Assembly (NCBI RefSeq): GCF_003055625.1
Contig: NZ_CP028811.1
Coordinates: 2,604,001-2,668,000 of the forward strand
Source: Flavobacterium magnum
GTDB taxonomy: Bacteria; Bacteroidota; Bacteroidia; Flavobacteriales; Flavobacteriaceae
DNA: 64,000 bases
Reading direction: 5' to 3'
Each line of letters begins with the position of its first letter. Positions within the stretch are counted from its first letter, which is position 1. Below, piece after piece: positions 8,667-17,792 of this stretch. The notes beneath the pieces were generated by a model, which made no database searches, had not been told where the DNA came from, and saw nothing but the letters and a program-made list of their open reading frames with translations. Made by a program: the position numbers and the translations under genes.

Positions 8667-10385
8667 TTAAACTGTTGGTAATCTAAAGTAAAACGTGCTG
8701 CCGAGTCCCAACTCACTGTCGACACCGATTGTACCGTTTTGCGCCTCGATGAATTCCCTGCTGATTGCCAGTCCGAGTCCCGTACCGGATTTCTGGCTTC
8801 CCGGAACCTGGAAATATTTATCAAATACCTTTGTCTTGTATCGGCTGTCGATGCCTTTCCCGGTGTCGGCGACGCGGAAGGTAAGCTGGTTATTTTCTTT
8901 TTTCAATTGTACTTCGATCTGGCTGTTTTCTGATGAATACCGAATGGCATTAGTTAGAAAATTAATAAGTACCCAAGCTGTTTTTTCACCGTCCGCTTTT
9001 ATTTCGGGCAGCCCTTCTTCCGCAGCAATCCGAATTTCAATCTGCTTTTGTGCTGCTTCCTTCCTGACTGCGCCGGTAGCGTATTCAATAATTTTATAAG
9101 GGTTACTGTGCTCGATATTGAGTTGGATGTTCCCGGTTTCCAGTTGCGACAGCTCAAGCAGTTCGCCTGTAATTTTTAATAACCGCTGGCTGTCCTCTTT
9201 AATGCTGTCGATTAGTTGTTTCTGGCCCTCATTTATTACGCCGGTTTCCTTATTTTCCAAAAGCTGGAGGCTTAGTTTAATCGAGGCGATTGGTGTTTTC
9301 AATTCGTGTGACACTGTCGCGATAAAGTTGGTCTTCGCAAAATCGAGCTCCTTGAAGATGGTGATATTCCTGAGGATAATGACCTCGCCAATATCGATGG
9401 CCTCGTATTCTCCCGTCGGCGTTATCGTGATGCTTACTGTTTCTTTTTCAAAATAGCTCTCTTTTCCTTCGTAAAAAATTTTCATCATGTGCGGCCTGTC
9501 GTTGTGGGACTGATTGCCGATAAGCGATTTCAGCAGGTCGTTGGTTAAAGCCAAAGCCGCAGCCCGTTTTCCTATGACATCCTCAGATTTCACCCCCATA
9601 ATTTTTAACGCCTCGTCGTTGGCAAACAAAATGATGCCGTCGTTGTCCAATCCCAGGATGGGATCGTGCATATTGTTAATCAAGGTTTCGAGACGCTTCT
9701 TCTCAAAAGACAGTTTGTAAAGATTGCTGTTGTGGTATTCCTGAAGCTTTAATGCCATGGTATTGAATGACCGCGCGAGGTCACCGAATTCGTTATGGTT
9801 CATGAAATTTACCCGCTCAGAATAGTTCTTGTTGGCAATCTGCCGGATGCTCTCCGTGAGTTCCCTGATCGGATTCGCGATGTTGTTGGGAAGGTTGATA
9901 AGCAAACTGAACGCAATAAGGAAGCAGAACGCCCCGGTAGAGGCAATCATCAGGTTTCCGGTTTCGGCGGTCGTCCGGGCAATATCGCTCTTCTTTTTGA
10001 TTGCGATCATATTGAGTCTCATGATTTCGAATATGTCCTGCCGGATTTTACTTTTCAGTTTCTCATTGCGGCGATCCGCTTTCAATGAGGTAAAACTGCG
10101 TTTGAGCTCATGGGTTACCCTGTCTTCTCCGGTTTCCGTGATGTTAAGAACCTGTTTTGACAAATTGGATTCAAAATCGGCTATCGAATTCCCCTCGGCA
10201 GCGGTGATACGATCAAGTGCCAGCAGCATATTCCTGGAATATTCAAGCGTATTGTAGTTGGCTTTCAGGATGCTTTCGGTATCCTTCTTTATCGAAAAAA
10301 TATAAAAGGCACTTACAAGCGCCAGCAGGAGTATCATCACAAACAATAATCCTACGCCCAGGTTCAGTTTGGTTTTAATTTTCAT
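8667..10385 (-). CDS. Membrane sensor histidine kinase of the kdp locus
   Basis: A 572-aa kinase. In order: TM1 at about residues 8-31, a helical periplasmic region, TM2 at about 147-166, HAMP (about 167-220), a PAS domain (about 228-345), HisKA with phospho-acceptor His360 in SHELKTP, then an ATPase domain with the N box (INFLTNAIRYS), ADTGKGID and GTGLGLAIS. It lies directly downstream of a KdpD that has no kinase domain. I infer that the two together do the job of a full-length KdpD. The likely target is the NtrC-type regulator at the head of the locus. Confidence 0.9.
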   Translation of the reverse strand: MKIKTKLNLGVGLLFVMILLLALVSAFYIFSIKKDTESILKANYNTLEYSRNMLLALDRITAAEGNSIADFESNLSKQVLNITETGEDRVTHELKRSFTSLKADRRNEKLKSKIRQDIFEIMRLNMIAIKKKSDIARTTAETGNLMIASTGAFCFLIAFSLLINLPNNIANPIRELTESIRQIANKNYSERVNFMNHNEFGDLARSFNTMALKLQEYHNSNLYKLSFEKKRLETLINNMHDPILGLDNDGIILFANDEALKIMGVKSEDVIGKRAAALALTNDLLKSLIGNQSHNDRPHMMKIFYEGKESYFEKETVSITITPTGEYEAIDIGEVIILRNITIFKELDFAKTNFIATVSHELKTPIASIKLSLQLLENKETGVINEGQKQLIDSIKEDSQRLLKITGELLELSQLETGNIQLNIEHSNPYKIIEYATGAVRKEAAQKQIEIRIAAEEGLPEIKADGEKTAWVLINFLTNAIRYSSENSQIEVQLKKENNQLTFRVADTGKGIDSRYKTKVFDKYFQVPGSQKSGTGLGLAISREFIEAQNGTIGVDSELGLGSTFYFRLPTV

Positions 10386-10464
10386 AAGTACATTTTTGCT
10401 GTTTTTGGCCTATGCTATAAATCTTTCAATATTATCCAATCGAATCACTGCCCGAAGAAAGTGC

Positions 10465-11595
10465 TCACGATGATGACAATATGACAAGATCGATATTTGA
10501 TGAAGACAGATTATTGAGCAGTTTTTTGAAAATGTTTGTCGACAAAATTACTTTAAATAAACTGAGATGCGGCTTGCCGATGCATACCGTCGTGATTTCT
10601 TTTTCCCGGGTAATGTCAAGAATGCCATCGGTAACGTGATTTCTTTCGATTCTGATTACTTCTGCGCCAAGCTGTGTCGCAAGTTTGTAATTGTTAATGA
10701 GATGGCGCTGTTTGTCTAAAGCGATCTTGTCACTGTTTTCTTGAGGCGTTTCCACGTAGAGCACATACCAACGGCTGTTGTAATACGTGGCGAGCCGTGC
10801 CGTTTTCCGGATCACGATTTTAGCGGTCCGGTCATTAGAGCTGATACACGCCAGTAGTCTTTCGTGCCTGAGCGCGATGCCCCTTGGCAGCTCATTTTCC
10901 ACCTTCCGCACGACCTGGCCAGCGACTTCCTTTAACGCGAGTTCGCGCAGCTGCAATATTTGTTCTGATTTAAAGAAATTATTCAGGGCGGTCGGAATTT
11001 TGTCTGCCGTATAAATCTTACCTTCCTTAAGTCTCGTGATCAGCTCATCGGATGTCAGGTCTATATTGACCACTTCGTCGGCCTGACGCAAAACATCGTC
11101 CGGGATGCGTTCCTGTACCACTACATTTGTAATGAACTTCACATCTTCGTTCAGGCTTTCGATGTGCTGGATGTTTACGGCTGAAATCACGTTTATCCCG
11201 GCATCGAGGATTTCAAATACATCCTGCCAGCGTTTTTCATTTTTGCTTCCTTCGATATTGCTGTGGGCCAGTTCATCGACAATCACGACTTCCGGGCGGA
11301 GGTTGATTATCGCCTGTACATCCATCTCCTCCAGTTGTTTGCCTTTGTAAAAAAGCGTCCTCCTCGGAACCACAGGCAGACCGTAAAGCAGTTCCTGTGT
11401 TTCTTTCCTGTTGTGGGTTTCGATGTAGCCAATTTTGACATCGATCCCGTTTTTAAGTAAGCTGTGCGCCTCCTGAAGCATACGAAAAGTTTTGCCCACA
11501 CCGGCACTCATGCCGATGTAGACTTTAAACTTTCCTTTGCGGGACTTTTGGATCAAATCCAGGAAGTGCTGTGCATTATGTTCTTTACCATCCAT
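10465..11595 (-). CDS. kdpD: Truncated-type KdpD: osmosensitive K+ sensor N-terminal domain plus Usp domain, no kinase
   Basis: A 376-aa protein with only the cytoplasmic N-terminal half of classical KdpD. It has the KdpD domain with Walker A GMSAGVGKT near residues 28-36 and VVIVDELAHSN, then a universal-stress-type domain over about 250-375. The transmembrane block, GAF-like region and histidine kinase of E. coli KdpD are absent; a separate kinase follows 79 bp downstream. The ATG at 11595 overlaps the porin-like gene's stop as TGATG. The arrangement looks natural rather than broken, since the frame is intact and ends cleanly. Confidence 0.88.
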   Translation of the reverse strand: MDGKEHNAQHFLDLIQKSRKGKFKVYIGMSAGVGKTFRMLQEAHSLLKNGIDVKIGYIETHNRKETQELLYGLPVVPRRTLFYKGKQLEEMDVQAIINLRPEVVIVDELAHSNIEGSKNEKRWQDVFEILDAGINVISAVNIQHIESLNEDVKFITNVVVQERIPDDVLRQADEVVNIDLTSDELITRLKEGKIYTADKIPTALNNFFKSEQILQLRELALKEVAGQVVRKVENELPRGIALRHERLLACISSNDRTAKIVIRKTARLATYYNSRWYVLYVETPQENSDKIALDKQRHLINNYKLATQLGAEVIRIERNHVTDGILDITREKEITTVCIGKPHLSLFKVILSTNIFKKLLNNLSSSNIDLVILSSS

Positions 11596-12677
11596 CAAAA
11601 TGAAATTGCCAGCGCTGTGGTTAAAAAAACATTTTTATCTGTGGGATTGTTGTTATCTAGAAAAATTTCATCCCTGCTGTTCAAAGTTCGCGCTTCTATC
11701 CGGAACATCACATTGCTTGCAGGCAAATAATCGAAATTGGCTGAAAATCCGTACGTCCTGAAACCATCCGGTGTGCCCGTCGCGATGATGACACCTTTCT
11801 GATCCTGATAATATTCTGCCCTGGCTGCCAGCTGGATTTTGTCGGTGGGTTTGTACCGGGCAATGAGAACCGGTGAATACCATACATCATAATCGCTGCT
11901 TCCATAAGCTGTTTGCTGCATCCCGATGTCGAAACCGGCGGTAAGGTTTACCTTTTCGGTGACTCTGAACAAGCCGTAAAAGTTGTTGAAGTAGCGCCAT
12001 TTCCTTATCGAGTCAGGTTGTTCATTTCCAACATAGGTACTCCAGTTCAGCATTGTGCCGGCGTTTGGCCTGTAGGTAACCTGGGAACCGAAAGCCGGCG
12101 TTTGGTTGCCATCAATTTTTTGAATCCGCTGCCATCCATTGAGGTACATGACCGCGAGGTACCATCTTTCCGTTTTGGAAGTATAGCCCAATTTCACACC
12201 GGCTTCGTAATAAGGTGAATTATCGGCAAGGATACTTCTTGTGAGCGTCGGACAGTCTTTTCCCACTGCGCTTTCAAAACCGATATGCGCAGGCATAATA
12301 CCTGCATCTACCCACAAATTATGATGTTGCGAAAGCCTGACGCCAACATTCGCCTCAAAAACATTTTTCAACAAATCCTGCTCCGCGGCAAGATTGTGTT
12401 GGGCGTACGTGCCTGCCATAAGTGCCAGGTTTCCGCGTACGTTATCCTTTAAATAGTTGGCCTTTACGAAACCGATATTGACATTCAGCTCGTTGTGGCG
12501 GTTGTGGCTGTATATGAAGCCTGGCCTGGTATGGTCCTCGGGTTCACCCAAATCATAACTGTAATAGGTTTCCAAATACCCTGAAAAAGTGACGGGGCTT
12601 TGGGTAGTTGTAACTTCCTGTGCCTGGGTGCCTGCAAACCAAAAAAAACAGATTGCAGCAAAAGATATTTTTTTCAT
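11595..12677 (-). CDS. Outer-membrane beta-barrel protein (BBP2/porin-like) in the kdp operon
   Basis: A 360-aa protein with a signal peptide (KKISFAAICFFWFAGTQAQ). The rest alternates hydrophobic and polar residues with many aromatics, as in a beta-barrel. SGYLETYYSYDLGEPEDH near the start and a terminal strand ending TALAISF match the Bacteroidota outer-membrane barrel families annotated as porin or BBP2. It sits between kdpC and kdpD and overlaps kdpD by one base, so it is expressed with the potassium pump. I infer that it gives K+ or a co-ion a route through the outer membrane; this is not shown by the sequence. Confidence 0.82.
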   Translation of the reverse strand: MKKISFAAICFFWFAGTQAQEVTTTQSPVTFSGYLETYYSYDLGEPEDHTRPGFIYSHNRHNELNVNIGFVKANYLKDNVRGNLALMAGTYAQHNLAAEQDLLKNVFEANVGVRLSQHHNLWVDAGIMPAHIGFESAVGKDCPTLTRSILADNSPYYEAGVKLGYTSKTERWYLAVMYLNGWQRIQKIDGNQTPAFGSQVTYRPNAGTMLNWSTYVGNEQPDSIRKWRYFNNFYGLFRVTEKVNLTAGFDIGMQQTAYGSSDYDVWYSPVLIARYKPTDKIQLAARAEYYQDQKGVIIATGTPDGFRTYGFSANFDYLPASNVMFRIEARTLNSRDEIFLDNNNPTDKNVFLTTALAISF

Positions 12678-12706
12678 AGTGCGTAAATTTATAGATGATT
12701 ATTTGG

Positions 12707-13261
12707 CTATTTGAGTCGGTCGAGCGCCATATTGAGCTCGAGCACATTCACCGTTTCAGTTCCCATTAGGGTGGGTTTGATTATTCTGCTTTCGACCAGT
12801 TGCCGTACTTTTCCGGCGGGCAGTTGGCGCGCTTTTGCAACGCGCTGTACCTGGATCCGTGCGGCCTGCGGTGAAATATTTGGATCAAGCCCGCTTCCTG
12901 AGGCCGTGACGATATCCGATGGTATTTCCGACAGCTCAAGGTACGGATGTACGATCAGGAACGTATCGATGCGCTTTTGAACCAATGCCAGGTAGTCCGG
13001 ATTTGATGGCCCTTTATTGCTTCCGGCACTACCGGCGGCATTGTAATCTACCGCTGAAGGCCGTCCCCAGAAGTAAACCGACTTGTCGAATTTTTGCCCA
13101 ATGTTTTGATAGCCGACGACTTTGCCGTTGACGGACAGCGTTTTTCCTTTTCCCTGGTCAGGCGTACATTGTGCAACACCATAAATAGCCAAAGGATACA
13201 GGACGGCGAAGAGGATCAGCAGGACGGCCGTCAGTTTAATGATGGAAAGTATATTTTTCAT
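12707..13261 (-). CDS. kdpC: Potassium-transporting ATPase subunit C
   Basis: A 184-aa KdpC of normal length: one N-terminal membrane anchor (LTAVLLILFAVLYPLAIYGVAQ), then a periplasmic domain with YFWGRPSAVDYNAAGSAGSN and the conserved SGSGLDPNISPQAA and GTETVNVLELNMAL tracts. It stabilises the KdpFABC pump on the outer face of the inner membrane. It follows kdpB by 48 bp. Confidence 0.95.
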   Translation of the reverse strand: MKNILSIIKLTAVLLILFAVLYPLAIYGVAQCTPDQGKGKTLSVNGKVVGYQNIGQKFDKSVYFWGRPSAVDYNAAGSAGSNKGPSNPDYLALVQKRIDTFLIVHPYLELSEIPSDIVTASGSGLDPNISPQAARIQVQRVAKARQLPAGKVRQLVESRIIKPTLMGTETVNVLELNMALDRLK

Positions 13262-13309
13262 TTGTTTTTTTTATTGCTCCGGATTGCTGTGGGTGCCAAG
13301 CCGGACTGA

Positions 13310-15355
13310 TTACATAAATAAGGTTACGAACAGGTCAATGAGTTTTATCCCGATGAACGGAATGATCAAGCCACCGAGCCCATAAATCAACAGGTTTCTT
13401 TTTAAAATTGCGCTGGCGCCGATCGGCTTGTAATTGACACCGCGTAATGCCAGCGGAATGAGTATCGGAATAATGATCGCATTGAAGATAACAGCAGATA
13501 AGATTGCGCTCTCCGGGCTGTGCAGGTGCATGATGTTCAATCCTTCCAAAGCGGGTATCGCTGTAATAAACAATGCGGGTACTATCGCAAAATACTTGGC
13601 GACATCATTGGCGATCGAGAATGTGGTGAGCGTTCCCCTGGTCATCAACAGTTGTTTTCCAATCTCGACAATCTCAATCAGCTTGGTGGGATCGTTATCA
13701 AGGTCAACCATATTTCCGGCTTCTTTTGCCGCCTGAGTCCCGCTGTTCATTGCAACGCCTACGTCGGCCTGTGCCAACGCGGGTGCGTCATTGGTGCCAT
13801 CGCCCATCATCGCGACCAGTTTACCATTTTGCTGCTCTGCCTTGATGTAATTCATTTTATCCTCAGGTTTTGCTTCAGCGATAAAATCATCAACCCCGGC
13901 TTTCTCTGCAATAAACCGGGCCGTCAACGGATTGTCACCGGTTACCATGACGGTTTTGACGCCCATTTTCCTGAGTCGGTCGAAGCGCTCTTTCATACCG
14001 GTCTTGATAATGTCCTGGAGTTCGATGACGCCCTGTATCCTGCCGTTTTTAATCACGACGAGCGGCGTTCCTCCATTTGACGAAATTTCGACCACCTTCG
14101 CTTGGGTATCGGTCGGAAAATCATTCCCCGCCTGCGCCGCAATGCTTTTGGCAGCGTCCTGTGCCCCTTTTCGGATGTTGGTGCCATTTTTCAGGATCAC
14201 ACCACTGGTTCGTGTTTCTGCTGTGAACTTGATCGTCTCGGCAATGTCAGAGGGGTTCATGGATGCTTTGATGTCATTGTCGACGGTGTAGCCGAGTTCA
14301 ATAATGCTTTTCCCCTCGGGTGTGTCGTCCGCGAGCGAACTCAGCATGGCCGATTCGACGAAGTCAGCAAACGCAACCCCTTCAGATGGGTAAAAGTGGG
14401 TTGCTTTCCTGTTTCCGATGGTTATCGTACCCGTTTTATCCAGAAGCAGTACGTCTATATCGCCCGCCGTTTCAACCGCCTTACCTGATTTGGTAATGAC
14501 ATTGGCGCGCAGGGCCCGATCCATCCCTGCAATGCCTATTGCTGAGAGTAATCCGCCAATTGTCGTAGGAATCAGACAGACGAACAGCGAGATGAATGCT
14601 GCAATCGTAATGGGCGCATTGGCATAGTCAGCAAAAGGTTTCAGGGTCACGCAGACAATGACGAAAATGAGCGTAAAGGCCGCGAGCAAAATCGTCAATG
14701 CGATTTCATTTGGCGTTTTCTGGCGGCTTGCACCTTCGACCAGAGCGATCATTTTGTCTAGAAAGCTTTCCCCGGGTTCAGAAGACACGACGACTTTAAT
14801 CCTGTCGGAGAGTACTTTGGTTCCACCGGTCACAGACGATTTGTCGCCCCCGGATTCTCGTATCACCGGCGCACTTTCGCCCGTTATGGCACTTTCGTCA
14901 ATTGTTGCGAGTCCCTCTATAATCGTACCGTCGGTCGCAATCGTATCACCGGCCTCACATAAGAACACGTCTCCTTTTTTGAGCGCGGAAGAGCTCACCA
15001 ATCGGATTTCACCGTCGGGCAATAGCTGCCTTGCAGGCGTTTCTTCACGCGTCTTCCTCAAGCTGTCGGCCTGCGCTTTTCCCCGCGCCTCGGCAATGGC
15101 TTCGGCAAAGTTGGCAAAGAGCAGCGTGGCGAATAGTATCATGAAAATTAAGAAATTGTAGCCAAAACTGCCCTGGTCGCCGGCTCCCATCAGGATCGAG
15201 ACACATACCACCAGCATGATCGCCGTGCCGATCTCGACGGTGAACATCACCGGATTCCTGAACATCAGTTTCGGATTCAGCTTTACAAAAGACTGCAACA
15301 GCGCGTCCTTAACCTGTTTACTTTCAAATAATGAATTGGATTTATTGTTGTTCAT
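13310..15355 (-). CDS. kdpB: Potassium-transporting P-type ATPase, ATP-binding subunit B
   Basis: A 681-aa P-type ATPase. It has the TGES motif of the actuator domain ([12 protein letters not shown]), the phosphorylation site [10 protein letters not shown] near residue 307, and the hinge [24 protein letters not shown] written here in part as [13 protein letters not shown]. Four N-terminal and three C-terminal membrane segments are expected and visible. It hydrolyses ATP to drive K+ import through KdpA. It lies 9 bp after kdpA. Confidence 0.97.
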   Translation of the reverse strand: MNNNKSNSLFESKQVKDALLQSFVKLNPKLMFRNPVMFTVEIGTAIMLVVCVSILMGAGDQGSFGYNFLIFMILFATLLFANFAEAIAEARGKAQADSLRKTREETPARQLLPDGEIRLVSSSALKKGDVFLCEAGDTIATDGTIIEGLATIDESAITGESAPVIRESGGDKSSVTGGTKVLSDRIKVVVSSEPGESFLDKMIALVEGASRQKTPNEIALTILLAAFTLIFVIVCVTLKPFADYANAPITIAAFISLFVCLIPTTIGGLLSAIGIAGMDRALRANVITKSGKAVETAGDIDVLLLDKTGTITIGNRKATHFYPSEGVAFADFVESAMLSSLADDTPEGKSIIELGYTVDNDIKASMNPSDIAETIKFTAETRTSGVILKNGTNIRKGAQDAAKSIAAQAGNDFPTDTQAKVVEISSNGGTPLVVIKNGRIQGVIELQDIIKTGMKERFDRLRKMGVKTVMVTGDNPLTARFIAEKAGVDDFIAEAKPEDKMNYIKAEQQNGKLVAMMGDGTNDAPALAQADVGVAMNSGTQAAKEAGNMVDLDNDPTKLIEIVEIGKQLLMTRGTLTTFSIANDVAKYFAIVPALFITAIPALEGLNIMHLHSPESAILSAVIFNAIIIPILIPLALRGVNYKPIGASAILKRNLLIYGLGGLIIPFIGIKLIDLFVTLFM

Positions 15356-15364
15356 TGTGATAAA

Positions 15365-17086
15365 TTATTTTAATGTAAAATACTCAGCCAGCGGGCCAAG
15401 CGCCAAAGCCGGGAAAAACGATAAGGCGGCGATAATTGCGATTACCGCGAACACCATGACGCCGAATATTGTCGTGTCGGTTTTCAGCGTCCCGGCACTT
15501 TCGGGTATGTATTTTTTACGGGCAAGTAATCCGGCGATTGCGAGCGGACCGATAATCGGCAGGAATCTTGATAACAACAGTACGATGCCCGTGGTGATGT
15601 TCCAAAACGGATTGTTGTCGCCAAGGCCTTCAAATCCGCTGCCATTGTTGGCGGCACTTGATGTGTATTCGTACAACATTTCGGAAAATCCATGGTTGCC
15701 GGGATTGTTAAGCCAGCCGGTAGCGTTCCCGCTGAACCAGTATCCCATAGCAGTATCGTTGGCCGCGAAATAGGAAGCCAAAGCGGTTCCGGCGAGAATC
15801 AACAAAGGGTGCAGAATGGCTATGAAGGCCGCAATTTTGACTTCCCGGGCTTCGATTTTCTTTCCGAGGAATTCGGGTGTTCGCCCTACCATAAGCCCTG
15901 AAATGAAAACGGCCAGTATGATGAAAATATAGAAGTTCAGAAACCCTACGCCACAGCCCCCGTAGAAGCAATTGACCATCATGGCCAGTAACTGCATCGT
16001 CCCGGACATGGGCATGGCGCTGTCGTGCATACTGTTGACCGATCCCGTGGAAATTACCGTGGTGGCAATGCTCCAGAAACCTGAAACTGCCGGACCGAAA
16101 CGCACTTCTTTCCCTTCCATGGCGCCGGTCGACTGGGTAATGCCCATTTTTTCAATGGCCGGGTTGCCCGCGAGTTCAGCATTCATCGTCGGAATCACCA
16201 ATAAAAGGAAACCGGCCGTCATGACACCGAATATTATCCAGGATAATTTTCGTTTCCTCAGGTAGTATCCAAGTGCAAAAATCATGGCAAACGGAATGAT
16301 CATCTGCGCCCACAGCTCAACCGCATTGGTGAGGTAGGTTGGGTTTTCAAAAGGATGCGCCGAGTTTGCCCCGAAAAAGCCGCCTCCATTCGTGCCTATG
16401 TGCTTGATACCGATGAATGCTGCGGCAGGCCCGCGCGAGACTTCAACCGTATCGCCCTGCAGCGAGGTAATCCTGTCTTTGCCTTCAAAAGTCATTGGCG
16501 TACCGCCAAACACGAGCACTATGGCAACCAAGGCCGATAACGGCAGCAGGATTCGTGTACAGCTCTTCACAAAATAGTTGTAGAAATTTCCAAGTTTTTC
16601 TGTAGTACGCTCCTTCATTGCATTAAATACCATCACAGCGGCGGCAATTCCGACACCCGCAGAAACGAATTGAAGGAACATCAGCATCAGTTGCGAGAGG
16701 TAAGACACGCCCGTTTCGCCGGAGTAATGCTGAAGGTTACAGTTGACCAGGAATGAAATGGCGGTGTTAAAAGCCAAATCAGCTGTCATTGAGGGATTGT
16801 TGTCCGGATTCAGAGGCAGTGAACCCTGGAAAAGCAATACCATAAAGCAAATGAGGAACCAAAAAAAGTTGACGCCGAGCATGGCTTTCAGATGCTGTTT
16901 CCAGTTCATTTCTTCAGAAGCATTGATGCTGCTTACTTTAAAAATCAGTTTTTCAATCGGATTGAAAAGCGGGTCCAGTAAGGTTTTGTCACCCGAAAAG
17001 ACCTTTGCCAAATATTTTCCCAGAGGAATTGCCAGCACAATCGTGATGATGAAAATACTGAACACACCAAGGATTTCTGTATTCAT
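15365..17086 (-). CDS. kdpA: Potassium-transporting ATPase, K+-binding subunit A
   Basis: A 573-aa channel-like membrane subunit with about ten membrane segments. The K+ filter signature NGGGFFGANSAHPFENP and the region NCFYGGCGVGFLNFY are typical. It binds K+ and forms the translocation path of the KdpFABC pump. It follows kdpF by about 33 bp and precedes kdpB by 9 bp. Confidence 0.97.
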   Translation of the reverse strand: MNTEILGVFSIFIITIVLAIPLGKYLAKVFSGDKTLLDPLFNPIEKLIFKVSSINASEEMNWKQHLKAMLGVNFFWFLICFMVLLFQGSLPLNPDNNPSMTADLAFNTAISFLVNCNLQHYSGETGVSYLSQLMLMFLQFVSAGVGIAAAVMVFNAMKERTTEKLGNFYNYFVKSCTRILLPLSALVAIVLVFGGTPMTFEGKDRITSLQGDTVEVSRGPAAAFIGIKHIGTNGGGFFGANSAHPFENPTYLTNAVELWAQMIIPFAMIFALGYYLRKRKLSWIIFGVMTAGFLLLVIPTMNAELAGNPAIEKMGITQSTGAMEGKEVRFGPAVSGFWSIATTVISTGSVNSMHDSAMPMSGTMQLLAMMVNCFYGGCGVGFLNFYIFIILAVFISGLMVGRTPEFLGKKIEAREVKIAAFIAILHPLLILAGTALASYFAANDTAMGYWFSGNATGWLNNPGNHGFSEMLYEYTSSAANNGSGFEGLGDNNPFWNITTGIVLLLSRFLPIIGPLAIAGLLARKKYIPESAGTLKTDTTIFGVMVFAVIAIIAALSFFPALALGPLAEYFTLK

Positions 17087-17119
17087 AAATAAAAAGGGTT
17101 AAGATGATTTCTCATCAGA

Positions 17120-17197
17120 TTAAAATTTTTCGGGTTTGATTAAGACGTAGATCAGATAGGCGAAGACGGCTACGGCGATAATAAAGAGTGCAGTCAT
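17120..17197 (-). CDS. kdpF: Potassium-transporting ATPase subunit F (25 aa)
   Basis: A 25-codon frame encoding a single membrane helix (TALFIIAVAVFAYLIYVLI) ending in KPEKF. This matches the KdpF ending, where a Pro-Glu-Lys/Arg-Phe tail after one helix is conserved. KdpF stabilises the pump complex in the inner membrane. The position immediately before kdpA is canonical. Confidence 0.9.
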   Translation of the reverse strand: MTALFIIAVAVFAYLIYVLIKPEKF

Positions 17198-17202
17198 GGT
17201 TT

Positions 17203-17289
17203 TTACATTTTTTCAAAGAAGTCAATCGATTTAAAACAAATGGCGAAGAGCAGGACGCCCAGCGCCAGTAGGATAATTGTAGGTAACAT
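17203..17289 (-). CDS. 28-aa single-helix membrane peptide upstream of kdpF
   Basis: A short frame starting at ATG 17289, five bases before kdpF begins. It has a hydrophobic helix (LPTIILLALGVLLFAICF) and a charged end, KSIDFFEKM. A longer frame runs upstream to 17709, but that part has the composition of a shadow of the 93-aa gene, so I take only the last 28 codons. It resembles KdpF in size and topology but lacks the PEKF tail. It may be a second small pump subunit or a regulator. Confidence 0.6.
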   Translation of the reverse strand: MLPTIILLALGVLLFAICFKSIDFFEKM

Positions 17290-17345
17290 GATATCGTTTT
17301 TATTTGTTGGTATTTCAAAATGGCAAATGCGGAAGGGCGTTGCAT

Positions 17346-17627
17346 TTACACCCCGGAAGTATTCACCTGGCTGACATATTCCAGCCTGAGCGCGTTGGGG
17401 AAAAGGTTCGATATGCGGCAGTTTCTCGCTTCCAGGAAGCTGGAGACGGAATGGACATACACACTGGCAATCACACGTCGGGTTTCCGTGTTGCCCCCAA
17501 TCAAAAGGCGGTCTGCAAAGGCAAGTATTTTTTTTGCCCTCGCGACGTTTCCGCTGATGATGGAATGTTTGGTAATCTCTGCAAGCCGTTCGGCCTGTTT
17601 GTAAACGGTAGTGACCTGATTTCTCAT
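17346..17627 (-). CDS. 93-aa hypothetical protein at the head of the kdp operon
   Basis: A soluble, mostly helical 93-aa protein with no signal or membrane segment. The first 60 residues read as two or three amphipathic helices (QAERLAEITKHSIIS, RAKKILAFADRLL). The C-terminal part NLFPNALRLEYVSQVNTSGV looks like a conserved tail. I do not recognise the family with confidence. The position between the regulator gene and the pump genes suggests a regulatory or accessory role in K+ uptake. The ATG is at 17625-17627. Confidence 0.65.
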   Translation of the reverse strand: MRNQVTTVYKQAERLAEITKHSIISGNVARAKKILAFADRLLIGGNTETRRVIASVYVHSVSSFLEARNCRISNLFPNALRLEYVSQVNTSGV

Positions 17628-17725
17628 TGGAATGATTTTTATTATTTCCCGCGGTCATAGCCAAATCCATTCCTAAAGCGTATCGGCAACCGCAATTGCC
17701 CGCCATCATTGAGAATGTCGATCAT

Positions 17726-17732
17726 GTGCCAA
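17726..17732 (-). promoter_or_regulatory. Possible sigma-54 -24 element upstream of the kdp operon
   Basis: On the minus strand TTGGCAC matches the -24 half of sigma-54 promoters about 100 bp before the 93-aa gene. The -12 position reads CGACA and lacks the invariant GC at the right spacing. A second candidate, TGGCGGGCAATTGCG at 17691-17705, has both halves but one base too little spacing. It is worth noting because the regulator next door is a sigma-54 activator, but neither site is convincing. Confidence 0.25.
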
Positions 17733-17744
17733 ATACACAACACA

Positions 17745-17776
17745 AAAAAAGCCTATCAAAATGATAGGCTTTTCTC
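17745..17776. terminator. Rho-independent terminator between the regulator gene and the kdp operon
   Basis: AAAAGCCTATCA and TGATAGGCTTTT form a perfect 12-bp stem with a 3-4 nt loop. It lies 17 bp after the regulator's stop on the minus strand, so the kdp genes downstream probably have their own promoter. Confidence 0.85.
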
Positions 17777-17792
17777 AATTCAATAAGATGCA

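Noticed and set aside
10465..11595. kdpD as a pseudogene broken by a stop
   Set aside because: The frame ends cleanly after a complete Usp domain, and the next gene starts with its own membrane helix and HAMP-PAS layout unlike the KdpD C-half. The split therefore looks like an established architecture.
17290..17709. Upstream part of a 168-codon minus-strand frame
   Set aside because: It overlaps the better 93-aa gene in another frame and reads as a Cys- and Arg-rich shadow. Only its last 28 codons look like a real membrane peptide.
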